A stretch of 64,000 nt of DNA, taken from assembly GCF_005860805.1 (NCBI RefSeq), contig NZ_VCEJ01000002.1, positions 1,968,375 to 2,032,374 on the forward strand, read 5' to 3'. Source of the DNA: Dyadobacter luticola (GTDB taxonomy: Bacteria; Bacteroidota; Bacteroidia; Cytophagales; Spirosomataceae). Shown here one piece after another: positions 45,726-54,920 of this stretch (its first letter is position 1; every line of letters begins with the position of its first letter). A model generated the notes under the pieces. That model searched no databases. It was not told where the DNA came from and was given only the letters and a program-made list of their open reading frames with translations. Made by a program: the position numbers and the translations under genes.

Positions 45726-45755
45726 TCATTCATCATTCAATCATTCATCATTCAA
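45726..45755. repeat. Perfect 15-bp tandem direct repeat before the MazG-like gene
   Basis: TCATTCATCATTCAA occurs twice head to tail (45726-45740 and 45741-45755), ending exactly at the ATG at 45756, inside a wider TCATTCA-rich stretch (about 45703-45755). It may be slippage-prone sequence in the leader. Confidence 0.75.
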
Positions 45756-46082
45756 ATGACCCTGCAACAAGCGCAAGATCAAGTCGACCAGTGGATCAAA
45801 ATTTACGGAGTCCGCTATTTCTCTGAACTGACCAACATGACTATTCTTACTGAGGAAGTCGGAGAACTGGCGCGCATCATGGCCCGTACTTACGGGGACC
45901 AGTCTTTCAAGAATTCAGACTTGGGGAAAGATCTGGGGGATGAAATGGCAGACGTTTTATGGGTACTGATATGTCTGGCTAACCAAACGGGCATTAATCT
46001 GACGGAGGCTTTTGAAAAAAATCTTGAAAAGAAAACTGCCCGCGACAAAGACCGCCACAAGGACAATCCAAAACTAAGCTGA
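45756..46082 (+). CDS. MazG-like nucleotide pyrophosphohydrolase
   Basis: A 108-residue all-alpha NTP-PPase. The metal-binding ExxE and ExxD motifs are in ILTEEVGELARIMARTYG and LGDEMADVLWVLICLA. It is the short single-domain type (RS21-C6/MazG-like) that cleaves non-canonical or excess NTPs to NMP and pyrophosphate. It follows dtd in the same direction; both are quality-control enzymes. A tandem repeat directly precedes its start. Confidence 0.93.
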   Translation: MTLQQAQDQVDQWIKIYGVRYFSELTNMTILTEEVGELARIMARTYGDQSFKNSDLGKDLGDEMADVLWVLICLANQTGINLTEAFEKNLEKKTARDKDRHKDNPKLS

Positions 46083-46085
46083 AAC

Positions 46086-46124
46086 AAAAAAGCGGAGCCT
46101 GGAAAACCAGACTCCGCTCTTGAT
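46086..46124. terminator. Convergent intrinsic terminator
   Basis: AGCGGAG/CTCCGCT and TGG/CCA form a stem around an AAAA loop with a CC/GA internal loop (46091-46118), flanked by A6 on the left and CTT on the right. It lies between converging MazG-like and odhB genes and is stronger read leftward. Confidence 0.7.
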
Positions 46125-46138
46125 ATTTGAAATGCTGA

Positions 46139-47746
46139 TTACATATCCAGCAACAATCTCATAGGATCTTCCAAAAGCTGTTTCACACGTACCAGGAAGC
46201 TCACCGAGTCTTTTCCATCAATCGTACGGTGATCGTAAGAAAGTGCCACGTACATGATCGGGCGAACAACGATCTGACCATCCACTACAACCGCACGCTC
46301 CACAATGTTGTGCATACCTAGGATCGCCGACTGCGGTGCATTAATGATCGGGGTCGATAGCATCGAACCGAATGTTCCGCCGTTTGTAATCGTAAATGTT
46401 CCGCCAGACATTTCGTCAAGACCCAACTTACCGTCACGGGCACGTACCGCCAGACGAACAATTTCCTTCTCGATTGCCGCAAACGACAGTGTTTCGGCAT
46501 TCCGGATAACCGGCACTACCAGTCCGCGAGGCGTCGAAACTGCTACCGAAATGTCAGAGAAGTCATTGTAAACAAGTTCTTCACCATCGATATAAGCATT
46601 CACCACAGGGAAGTCTTTCAAAGCCACAGTCACCGCTTTCACGAAGAATGACATGAAGCCAAGACCGACTTCGTGTTTTTCCTTGAATTTATCCTTGAAT
46701 TTCGCGCGCAGATCCATCACCGGTTTCATATCCACCTCGTTGAAAGTTGTCAGCATGGCGGTTTCGTTTTTCACGGCAACCAGACGGCGGGCGATTGTCT
46801 TACGCAGTGAAGACATTTTCTCGCGACGCTGTCCTCTGGCACCTGCCGGAGCTGCTGCTGGCGCCGGTGCCGCTTTGGCCGGTGCACTCGCAGGCGCTGC
46901 TGCTGGTGCCGCTGGCTTGCTTCCTGCTTTCAGCGCATCATCTTTCATGATTTTGCCACCTGAGCCCGATCCGTTCACATCTTTCGGATCGATTCCTTTG
47001 TCAGCTAAAATCTTGGCTGCCACCGGAGAAGCATGTTTTTCTGTATAAGTTTTATCTGCTGCCGCAGGAGTTGCAGACGGTGCAGAAGTTGCGGGTGCAG
47101 AAGCGGAAGCCGATGCTGCGCCTGGCTCAATCGTGCAGATCAGCGCACCGATCGCAAGGGTTTCGCCTTCTTTTCCAACAATTCTCAATGTTCCGGCAGC
47201 TTCCGCTGGAAGTTCAAATGTTGCTTTATCCGATTCCAGCTCGCAAAGAATATCGTCCACTTCTACATGGTCACCGTCTTTTTTGCTCCATGAAGCAATG
47301 GTAACTTCCGTAATGGACTCGCCCACTGCCGGTACTTTCATTTCGTAAGCCTGACCAGATGGAGCTGAGGCACTGGCAGCAGTAGGCGCTACGGCAGCTG
47401 GCTCAGCGGCTTTTTCTTCAATTTTATCAGCAGCTGGCTCAGTTGGGGCCGATGCATTTGGTGCGGCTGCGTTTTCTTCTTTCGGAGCAGCAGGGGCAGC
47501 TGCGCCATTTGCGGAATCGATTGTCGCGATCAGGTCGCCGATGCTTAGCGTATCGCCTTCCTGGGCTTTAATACGTAAAACGCCCTCCGCCTCAGCAGTT
47601 AATTCGAATGTTGCTTTATCTGAATCAAGTCCGCAAATGACTTCATCCATTTTTACAAAATCGCCATCATTTTTGAACCAGTTTCCTATTGTAACTTCGG
47701 TAATGGACTCGCCAACAGGCGGTACTTTTATTTCAATTTCAGCCAT
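46139..47746 (-). CDS. odhB: 2-oxoglutarate dehydrogenase E2, dihydrolipoyl succinyltransferase with two lipoyl domains
   Basis: A 535-residue core enzyme of the TCA-cycle 2-oxoglutarate dehydrogenase complex. Two lipoyl domains are present, each with the modified Lys: [16 protein letters not shown] (about residues 40-57) and [16 protein letters not shown] (about 180-197), separated by an Ala/Pro/Glu-rich linker. The peripheral-subunit-binding domain ([20 protein letters not shown]) and the catalytic acyltransferase domain follow, with the active-site His-Asp motif [13 protein letters not shown]. Two lipoyl domains are more than the single one in the classical proteobacterial E2o. It follows the E1 gene by 49 bp in one operon; E3 is not in the window. 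Confidence 0.95.
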   Translation of the reverse strand: MAEIEIKVPPVGESITEVTIGNWFKNDGDFVKMDEVICGLDSDKATFELTAEAEGVLRIKAQEGDTLSIGDLIATIDSANGAAAPAAPKEENAAAPNASAPTEPAADKIEEKAAEPAAVAPTAASASAPSGQAYEMKVPAVGESITEVTIASWSKKDGDHVEVDDILCELESDKATFELPAEAAGTLRIVGKEGETLAIGALICTIEPGAASASASAPATSAPSATPAAADKTYTEKHASPVAAKILADKGIDPKDVNGSGSGGKIMKDDALKAGSKPAAPAAAPASAPAKAAPAPAAAPAGARGQRREKMSSLRKTIARRLVAVKNETAMLTTFNEVDMKPVMDLRAKFKDKFKEKHEVGLGFMSFFVKAVTVALKDFPVVNAYIDGEELVYNDFSDISVAVSTPRGLVVPVIRNAETLSFAAIEKEIVRLAVRARDGKLGLDEMSGGTFTITNGGTFGSMLSTPIINAPQSAILGMHNIVERAVVVDGQIVVRPIMYVALSYDHRTIDGKDSVSFLVRVKQLLEDPMRLLLDM

Positions 47747-47795
47747 TTTATGTGCAATCTTGTGTTCGAATTTTGTCTAACAATTTATAGGAAAA

Positions 47796-50561
47796 TCATT
47801 CAAAAGCCCTGTTAACGATCTCGGCCTGTTCTTTGGCGTGGATCTTCGAGAAACCCGTTGAAGGCGACGCACTGGATTCGCGGGCAATCACTTCCAAAGG
47901 TTTTGCACCTTTATACATTCTTAGCATAAATGTCCAGCCGCCCATATTAAATGGCTCTTCCTGAACCCAGTATACTTTTGCATTCGGGTATTTCGCCAAA
48001 TGTGCGTCAACCTGCGTTTGCGGGAAAGGATGCATTTGTTCAAGACGAATGATCGCCACATCGTCCCTCTTATCGGTTTGTTGTTTTTCAAAAAGCTCGT
48101 AATAAAGCTTTCCGGTACACAACAATACTTTCGTTACTTTTTCCGGATTAGCGAAATTATCGCCGATGGTTTCCTGGAATGAGCCCTCCACCAGACTCTC
48201 AATCGGTGAAACGCAAAGCGGATGGCGCAGCATAGATTTCGGCGACATCACGATCAGCGGCTTCCGGAAAGGAAACTTCAACTGTCTGCGGAGCAAATGG
48301 AAGAAGTTGGCCGGGGTCGTAACATTCGCAACGATAATGTTATAGTTCGCAGAAAGCTGCAGATAACGCTCAGGACGTGCATTGGAGTGCTCGGGTCCCT
48401 GGCCTTCGTAGCCGTGAGGGAGCAGCATTACCAAACCTGTCCAGCGGTCCCACTTGGTTTCGCTGGATGTTACAAACTGATCAATGATTACCTGCGTACC
48501 ATTTGCAAAGTCACCAAACTGCGCTTCCCAGATCACTAATGCATTTGGATTGGCCATTGAATAACCGAACTCAAAACCAAGCACACCATACTCGGAAAGC
48601 AGCGAGTTGTAAATCATAAACGGTCCCTGACCTTCCTGAATATGCTGCAAGTTGCTGTAAGCCGCATTCGTTTCCACATCGCGGAGTACTGCGTGGCGGT
48701 GCGAGAAAGTACCGCGTTGAACATCCTGTCCGCTCAGCCTCACAATGTTACCTTCAACCAGAATAGAACCGTAAGCCAGCAATTCAGCCGTAGCCCAGTT
48801 CACTTCTTTTTTATCAAAGATCATCTGCTCGCGGTCTTTGAGCAGCTTGTCTATTTGTTTTAATCTGCTGAAATTTTCAGGGGTGGTAATCAGTGCTTTA
48901 CCGATTCTCTCCAATGTTTCAAGAGGTACGCCTGTTTCAGGGGATTTTTCAAAATCCTCCGGTTTCGATTTCCGTAGAGAATGCCACTCTTGTTCCAGTT
49001 TCGGCAAAGTATAAGGCAAAGCTTTTTGCTTCACCATATCCAAACGTTCCTGCAAAAGCTGCTTGAATTCCTTATCCATATTCGCAGCCAGCTGCGCATC
49101 TACATCCCCGCGGTCCGCCAATGTTTTTTGGTAGATTTCGCGTGGATTCTGATGATTTTCAATGGATTTGTAAAGTACCGGCTGCGTAAATTTCGGTTCA
49201 TCGGCTTCATTGTGACCATGACGCCTGTAACAAACCATATCAATGAAAATGTCTTTATTGAACTTCTGGCGATATTCCACAGCCAGTCGCATACAGAATA
49301 CAACCGCCTCAGGATCATCACCATTTACGTGCAATACCGGCGCATCCACAATCTTGGCAATGTCGGTACAGTAAATACTCGATCTTGCGTCGATAAAGTC
49401 GGTAGTAAAACCTACCTGGTTGTTGATCACAAAGTGTATGGTACCACCCGTGTAGTAACCGTTCAGGGCTGACATTTGAGTTACCTCATATACAATGCCT
49501 TGACCTGCCACCGCAGCGTCACCGTGGATCAGCACGGGCAGTACGCGATCGTAATCGCTGTCATACATGCCGTCGGCGCGGGCACGGATATAACCTTCTA
49601 CAACCGGGTTTACCGCTTCCAGGTGGGAAGGGTTTGGCGCTAATTTCAAATGCACATTGTTGCCATCTTTGGTTGTGATCTGGCTGGCAAAACCCATGTG
49701 GTATTTCACGTCACCATCCCCCCAAACCTGGTCGGGCAGGTTACCTTCGAACTCATTAAAGATCTGTCCGTAGGTTTTCTGCATAATATTGGCCAGCACG
49801 TTCAGACGACCACGGTGGGCCATCCCGATCATCACTTCCACCACGCCCATTTCCGCCGCTTTGTTGATCATCGTATCCAGAGCCGGAATCGTCGTTTCGC
49901 CACCTTCCAGTGAGAAGCGCTTTTGACCCAGGTACTTAGTATGAAGAAAATTCTCAAAAACGACCGCCTCATTCAATTTGGAAAGAATGTGCTTTTTCTC
50001 GTCGATCGAAAAGCTCATGTTCAAAGCTTCCTTTTCGATCTTCTTGCGCAGCCAGCTTTTCTGTTCGCGGTCACGAATGTAGAGGTATTCGAAACCGATA
50101 TTTCTGGTGTAGATTGTTTTTAGCGACTCAACGATTTCACGCAATGTTGCTGGTCTTCCGAATACTTCAACACCCGCTTCAAAAACGGTGTCCAGATCTT
50201 CCGGACCCAGATTAAAATCGGAGATATCCAGCTGAGGCTGACGGTCTTTACGTTTCTGAATCGGGTTGGTGGTCGCCATCAGGTGACCTCTTGAACGGAA
50301 CCCTCTGATCAGGTGAACAACCTCCATTTCCTTGCGGATACGGGAAGGATCTGTCTTTGAAATCGTAGCTGCTTCCTTTCCGTTGGCAGCGCCATTTGTA
50401 TGTCCATTACCGTTAACGGGGAACTTCTGGAAAAAGTCGTAACCTTCAAAAAATTTCTGCCAGCCCTCGTCAACGGAGGCTGCATCTTGCTTATAGGAAT
50501 TATATAATTCGTCAATATAAGCGGCGTCGGAATTTGCTATATAAGTGTATTTATCCATCAC
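47796..50561 (-). CDS. sucA: 2-oxoglutarate dehydrogenase E1 component
   Basis: A 921-residue thiamine-diphosphate enzyme that decarboxylates 2-oxoglutarate and passes the succinyl group to E2. The N-terminal E2/E3-contact segment (AAYIDELYNSYKQDAASVDE), the active-site GMAHRGRLNVLANIM, the ThDP motif IHGDAAVAGQGIVYE through ARSSIYCTDIAKIV, and the C-terminal transketolase-like part (EYGVLGFEFGYSMANPNALV, LPHGYEGQGPEHSNARPERY) are present. Length matches the family. It is the first gene of the E1-E2 operon; a -7 box lies 26 bp upstream of its ATG. Confidence 0.97.
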   Translation of the reverse strand: MMDKYTYIANSDAAYIDELYNSYKQDAASVDEGWQKFFEGYDFFQKFPVNGNGHTNGAANGKEAATISKTDPSRIRKEMEVVHLIRGFRSRGHLMATTNPIQKRKDRQPQLDISDFNLGPEDLDTVFEAGVEVFGRPATLREIVESLKTIYTRNIGFEYLYIRDREQKSWLRKKIEKEALNMSFSIDEKKHILSKLNEAVVFENFLHTKYLGQKRFSLEGGETTIPALDTMINKAAEMGVVEVMIGMAHRGRLNVLANIMQKTYGQIFNEFEGNLPDQVWGDGDVKYHMGFASQITTKDGNNVHLKLAPNPSHLEAVNPVVEGYIRARADGMYDSDYDRVLPVLIHGDAAVAGQGIVYEVTQMSALNGYYTGGTIHFVINNQVGFTTDFIDARSSIYCTDIAKIVDAPVLHVNGDDPEAVVFCMRLAVEYRQKFNKDIFIDMVCYRRHGHNEADEPKFTQPVLYKSIENHQNPREIYQKTLADRGDVDAQLAANMDKEFKQLLQERLDMVKQKALPYTLPKLEQEWHSLRKSKPEDFEKSPETGVPLETLERIGKALITTPENFSRLKQIDKLLKDREQMIFDKKEVNWATAELLAYGSILVEGNIVRLSGQDVQRGTFSHRHAVLRDVETNAAYSNLQHIQEGQGPFMIYNSLLSEYGVLGFEFGYSMANPNALVIWEAQFGDFANGTQVIIDQFVTSSETKWDRWTGLVMLLPHGYEGQGPEHSNARPERYLQLSANYNIIVANVTTPANFFHLLRRQLKFPFRKPLIVMSPKSMLRHPLCVSPIESLVEGSFQETIGDNFANPEKVTKVLLCTGKLYYELFEKQQTDKRDDVAIIRLEQMHPFPQTQVDAHLAKYPNAKVYWVQEEPFNMGGWTFMLRMYKGAKPLEVIARESSASPSTGFSKIHAKEQAEIVNRAFE

Positions 50562-50586
50562 AAAAGTGAGTATTTCATTTACCGCA

Positions 50587-50594
50587 CAAAGGTA
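50587..50594 (-). promoter_or_regulatory. Candidate -7 box of the sucA-odhB operon
   Basis: Minus-strand TACCTTTG matches TAnnTTTG exactly and would start transcription about 20 bases before the sucA ATG. A clear TTG -33 element at 17-23 bases is missing, so only the -7 part is well supported. Confidence 0.5.
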
Positions 50595-50672
50595 CGAGAG
50601 TTATCTAAAGATTACGAATAAAATCGTCTTTTAAACTTATTCCAAAACACATTACGGGCCGTTTTGATTTCC

Positions 50673-51596
50673 TCAATATTTTTGAAATCCTTTCGGGTTC
50701 GGAACAAATTTTAACATGAGCTCGTGGATCCCTTTCGGGCCGGAATAAGTCGTATAAATCTGTTCCACCTGCCGGGTGCTGTAAAAATATCCCAGCCGCA
50801 CATTCTTCCCGACCTGCACTTCCGCAGTGAGTTGGAGGTAGTTTACTTTCGCAGATACGGCATTGTACCCGCCACCAACCCGGTAGGAAGCGCCGATCCC
50901 TACTTTTTTATTAAACCAAAACCGGGAGCCAAAATCGACCCGCAGCTTGTGGTCTTTTTCCTGGATCACCAGCACGTGCGGCAGCATCATCACGTCCTCA
51001 CTTAGATCGTGACTTCCTCCCGCCATAATGTATAAAGGTCGGCGGTAAAAGTTATTGATAGCCTGGTTGCCAAATGATTGCGAAAGAACTTCCGGTTTTG
51101 AAATACCGAAGTACAACTGATCCGAGCGCAGCCAGGCGCCTAATCCGAAACTACCCAGTGCCCGGTTTGTATTGTTAAAAGATAGATCCGAAACCGGGAG
51201 GACATTGATCCCTCCCTGCGCACCAAGTCCTAGTTTCCAGTTGTCCGAAATACCCAGATGAAATGCGAAGCTGGCGGACAAGCCGGTTGTCGTGAAATAA
51301 CTGGTCTGATCATTCAAAGCCTGAAACCCAATCCCGAATTTGCCATTTGCAACAGTACCATCCGCTGCAAATGTCTGACTGGAAGGAGAATTGGGAATAT
51401 TAAACCACTTCCGGCGGAACATGGCCGTCATATTGAAATCCTCGCGGGCACCCGTAAATCCCGGATTAATCGCCATCGGATTCTGAACATACTGCTCGTA
51501 AAGCACCTCCCGCTGGGCAAATGCGCTTAGCGATCCCAGTAAGGTCACCGCCGCAACCAGGCAACATTTTCTGAGTTTGTAATGTGTGTCCATCAT
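50673..51596 (-). CDS. PorP/SprF-family type IX secretion outer membrane protein
   Basis: A 307-residue outer-membrane beta-barrel protein with a signal peptide (ending SLSAFA). Family hallmarks: QREVLYEQYVQNPMAINPGFTGAR at the mature N-terminus, the FNMTAMFRRKWFNIPNSPSS stretch, FAADGTVANGKFGIGFQ, and C-terminal RLGYFYSTRQVEQIYTTYSGPKG. PorP/SprF-like proteins anchor substrates or motility filaments for T9SS. The rest of the secretion machinery is not here, so this is one of the dispersed paralogues. A terminator separates it from the upstream large gene. Confidence 0.93.
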   Translation of the reverse strand: MMDTHYKLRKCCLVAAVTLLGSLSAFAQREVLYEQYVQNPMAINPGFTGAREDFNMTAMFRRKWFNIPNSPSSQTFAADGTVANGKFGIGFQALNDQTSYFTTTGLSASFAFHLGISDNWKLGLGAQGGINVLPVSDLSFNNTNRALGSFGLGAWLRSDQLYFGISKPEVLSQSFGNQAINNFYRRPLYIMAGGSHDLSEDVMMLPHVLVIQEKDHKLRVDFGSRFWFNKKVGIGASYRVGGGYNAVSAKVNYLQLTAEVQVGKNVRLGYFYSTRQVEQIYTTYSGPKGIHELMLKFVPNPKGFQKY

Positions 51597-51616
51597 ACAT
51601 TCAAGTTGTTTTTACA

Positions 51617-51652
51617 AATAAAAAATGGCAGGAGAAATGCTTCTCTTGCCAT
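51617..51652 (-). terminator. Intrinsic terminator of the pseudopeptidase/propeller/barrel gene
   Basis: Read leftward, ATGGCAAGAGAA and TTCTCCTGCCAT form a 12-bp stem (one G-U) around GCAT (51625-51652), followed by a T6ATTT tract. It lies in the 98-bp gap before the PorP/SprF gene. Confidence 0.82.
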
Positions 51653-51694
51653 CTAAATAACTCTTTTGCTAACTATTTATACTGAATATTTTCA

Positions 51695-54600
51695 TCAAAA
51701 ATCGTAACCCAATGTTACGTAAGGAATTGGCTTGTTGGTAAAACCATTATCGACGCCCCAGGCATAATCAAACTTGGCATAAAAGCCGAATAATGTTGTC
51801 CGCACACCCGCTCCGTAACCCATCAGATATGGATTTTTGAAGTTCGTAACCGTAGCCCGGAAAGGATCGTCCTCGCTGCCGATGATCTGCGTATTCAAAC
51901 TGTTGTTTTCGCTAAATGGCCCTTTGCCCGTCCAGGCAGTACCGATATCTCCAAAGCCGACGATCTGGAAATTCCGCAGGAAGCTGGAAGTGATTGCGCC
52001 GCGGTAAAGATACTTCACGAGTGGAATGCGCAATTCGGCATTCAGCAACATATAACTCGTTCCAGACAAACGGTTAAGATTAAATCCACGCAGGTTTGTA
52101 GCAAAATCGGCGAAGAAAATGTCCCGGTTGTCTTTCTGGAAATTCAGCGGATTGTCACCGGTGCGGTTTTCCTTTTTGTTGCCCAGCCAGTTTTCCATAC
52201 CTCCCAGAATGTTCTGTTTCGGTGCTTTACCGCCTGAGTGACTGGCCGATGCACGTACCGCTAAAATCAAATCACGATGGATTTTCTGATAGTGACGAAA
52301 ATCCAGGCTGATGCGGTTGAAACTTTCGTTACCATTGCTCAAACCCTGATACAAATCGTACCGAACCTTGAAGCGCGTACCCTCCATCATGTTCATACCA
52401 TTCACCCGGGTGTTATCGTAAACATATTCACTGCGCAAACCGCCGTAGCTCGAAGCCAGGTCAGGATTTGGCAAAATGTACACGTCGATCATGCGTGTTG
52501 ACGTGAACATTGGGGAAACTGAGAAGCGGCTGGTGGTCGAGAATGGGTACGAAGCCGTGAACATCAGCTGGTTAAAGCGATATTTTTGGGGAGCTCCCTC
52601 AGAATCAACATACAATGCTTTTCTGTCAACGCGTACGCCGAAGTCAATCCGGTAAGTATTGTTGGAATATTCGGCAAACAAATCACTGTTCCGGAAGTTG
52701 GAGGAAATGAACAAACCCGCCTTAATGACGTGGTTTTCCAGCAGATCATTCATAGAAATCGACTGCGCGTAACCAAAGCCCCGGATTGGGTCTATGCGCC
52801 AGTCCGACTTTGCATCATTGGTCACAAACAAACCTTTGTAAGCATAGGGACCTTTGATGGCAATGTTCTCCCGGGTCGCTTTAGCTCTCGAAAGGGCGCT
52901 TGGCGCAGTTGGGAATGTGCCACGGGTTCTTCTGGATTCGAATGTTTTCAGGATATCTTCATCAAACTGATAGTTATCCGTATCCACTTCTCCGTCTTTC
53001 AAAGCAATCTTTGGCGTCTCGGAAGGTTTGGAAACGTTCGCCGAATCAGGTCTTGGCGCCACTGCTTTTCCGTCACCGGAAGGGTTCGCGGCAATCGCAT
53101 TTAACGATGGCGTGTTTACCGAGGTATTAATATCGAAACCATTTTTGAACGCAGCAGTGTAGTAGCCATCATTCAAATACGTGTATGCCAGCGCGCCGCC
53201 CGATTTAATGTTCAAATCCGCATTCCGAATGTTTTGAATGTAGTTGGTAACCTGCGAGCTGGTCGAAGATGCACGGTTATATCTGAAAAGATTGTTGACG
53301 CCTTTACCATTTGACAGGTAAACCACATCATTTTCATCGGCATAAATAGGCAATATCTTCGCTTTACCCTCTGCCTGAACCAGTTTCTGAATGTTTAAAG
53401 ATCTGGGTGCACCGTCATGCTCGAAAATTGTATAGGGCGAAGTGATAGACTTATAAGTGCCTTTATCATTGGTTCCCAGCGAATCGAGCGGCCGGTTGGA
53501 AGAAAAAACAACCCTTCTGGAAGAACCTTGTACAAATCTTGGCGAAAGATCATCGTAAAGGTCATTGGTCAGCGGCAGTGCAGAAGCCCTCGCTACGCTG
53601 ATCAGAAATAAATCGTTCTGTCCACCTTTATCCGCGCTGACTGCCAGCATGGTACCATCATGCGAAACATCCATGTCCACGATCTGATCCAGGCCGCGAA
53701 TGTTCCTTTTCAACTTGATTTTGACTTTTTTGGTACCGATGTTTTCATACACATACAAATTCTTGCGGTCGTTTTCCGAAGCCAGGATCGACAAGGTATT
53801 GTTTCTCGACCAGCCCAAAAGTGGTGGCTGCGTTTTTGCACGTCCGCCTATGAAATCCATCTTACCCTGACGGATCACTTTCTTAGAACCGCTCTCACTG
53901 TCAAATACATACACTTTATAGCGACCATTTTTGATCTCGCTCACCGCCGTAAATTTCTTATCCGGCGAAATTTTGATCACAGCACTCGCATCGGATACAC
54001 TGAATTCGTTCAGCTTATATTTCCACGTAGGACTTGGATCAGTGTAAAATTGCTCTGCGTTTTTGTTTTGGTTGAGATAATAGGCTCGCCAGTCGCGCAG
54101 AAATCGGTTGTAGGATTGTACACCCAAGGTACTGGTAATGCTAGTCTGCTCTGTGCGGATAATGCGCGTGAGGTTGAGAATGTCGGAGATTTTATCTTTT
54201 CCGTAACGTTCCGCAATGTAATTCCAGATAGAATGCCCGATCAGCGTCGCATCATTTCCTGTCATCAATGTCGGCTTACGTACATTGCGGTTTTTGAAAA
54301 AATCGCGCATATAATCGTTCAGCTCAGGCGACCAGCCTTCGGAAATGTAAGCCGCCGTACCCGACATAAACCACTCAGGCAAAGTCAGCAGTAGCGAGCT
54401 TTGCAGCGCCTCTTTCATATTACCGCCATAAAGCATGTCATACACAAAAAGAAGGCTGATATCCTTTACCAGCTTTTTCCGAAAACCAATCTGGTCACCG
54501 GTGTAAGCCACTTCCACGCGTGACTGTGAGAGATCCAGCTTTTGTTCATTGAGGTTATCCAATGTTGACAACCCCATATTGCTTTGTTCGAGCTCGGCGG

Positions 54601-54904
54601 GAGAATTGTAGAGGAAGATTTTGACCCGGCTGTAAGGTGTCCAGCCCAGGACATCTGTGATTTTATCAAACTCACTTTCAGCATATTGTGCCGTCAGTTT
54701 GGCGAGTGCGGTTCCGCCCTGGTAGTGATAAATTTCGAAGTTGGTGGTCTTGAATATCTTCCAGTTGAATGTCTTGTACTGGATCCGGTTTTTGCCAAAA
54801 GTCTCCTGCGAAGGGTACCTCTGTGCAATTGATTCGGTGAATGATCCTAAAACCGCTAAAAAACTGACCGTTAAGGTTAACTTGTATATGTTTCTAATGC
54901 TCAT
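51695..54904 (-). CDS. TolB-like protein: degenerate peptidase, WD40/PD40 propeller and surface-antigen-like barrel
   Basis: A 1069-residue secreted protein with signal peptide (about 1-27). Residues about 40-290 resemble a gluzincin (peptidase MA-like) domain (FEIYHYQGGTALAKL, LPEWFMSGTAAYISEGWSPE), but the zinc motif HExxH is absent: the matching helix reads ISLLFVYDMLYGG (about 149-161), so it is probably inactive. A beta-propeller with PD40-like repeats follows (about 300-600: IKISPDKKFTAVSEIKNG, VDMDVSHDGTMLAVSADKGG, DDLSPRFVQGSSRRVVFSSN). The C-terminal part (about 690-1069) is a barrel like bacterial surface antigen D15 (LRGFNLNRLSGTSYMLLNAE, VGFGDIGTAWTG, FYAKFDYAWGVDNG). It may be an outer-membrane scaffold or assembly factor; function unproved. 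It follows the FAD oxidoreductase by 16 bp. Confidence 0.85.
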   Translation of the reverse strand: MSIRNIYKLTLTVSFLAVLGSFTESIAQRYPSQETFGKNRIQYKTFNWKIFKTTNFEIYHYQGGTALAKLTAQYAESEFDKITDVLGWTPYSRVKIFLYNSPAELEQSNMGLSTLDNLNEQKLDLSQSRVEVAYTGDQIGFRKKLVKDISLLFVYDMLYGGNMKEALQSSLLLTLPEWFMSGTAAYISEGWSPELNDYMRDFFKNRNVRKPTLMTGNDATLIGHSIWNYIAERYGKDKISDILNLTRIIRTEQTSITSTLGVQSYNRFLRDWRAYYLNQNKNAEQFYTDPSPTWKYKLNEFSVSDASAVIKISPDKKFTAVSEIKNGRYKVYVFDSESGSKKVIRQGKMDFIGGRAKTQPPLLGWSRNNTLSILASENDRKNLYVYENIGTKKVKIKLKRNIRGLDQIVDMDVSHDGTMLAVSADKGGQNDLFLISVARASALPLTNDLYDDLSPRFVQGSSRRVVFSSNRPLDSLGTNDKGTYKSITSPYTIFEHDGAPRSLNIQKLVQAEGKAKILPIYADENDVVYLSNGKGVNNLFRYNRASSTSSQVTNYIQNIRNADLNIKSGGALAYTYLNDGYYTAAFKNGFDINTSVNTPSLNAIAANPSGDGKAVAPRPDSANVSKPSETPKIALKDGEVDTDNYQFDEDILKTFESRRTRGTFPTAPSALSRAKATRENIAIKGPYAYKGLFVTNDAKSDWRIDPIRGFGYAQSISMNDLLENHVIKAGLFISSNFRNSDLFAEYSNNTYRIDFGVRVDRKALYVDSEGAPQKYRFNQLMFTASYPFSTTSRFSVSPMFTSTRMIDVYILPNPDLASSYGGLRSEYVYDNTRVNGMNMMEGTRFKVRYDLYQGLSNGNESFNRISLDFRHYQKIHRDLILAVRASASHSGGKAPKQNILGGMENWLGNKKENRTGDNPLNFQKDNRDIFFADFATNLRGFNLNRLSGTSYMLLNAELRIPLVKYLYRGAITSSFLRNFQIVGFGDIGTAWTGKGPFSENNSLNTQIIGSEDDPFRATVTNFKNPYLMGYGAGVRTTLFGFYAKFDYAWGVDNGFTNKPIPYVTLGYDF

Positions 54905-54920
54905 ATTGCTACGACTGTCT

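Noticed and set aside
45726..45755. CRISPR-like repeat
   Set aside because: Only two adjoining 15-mers without spacers and no cas genes; it is a simple tandem repeat.
53660..54394. 244-residue plus-strand frame
   Set aside because: Antisense to the pseudopeptidase/propeller gene, with no domain likeness and composition typical of a shadow frame.
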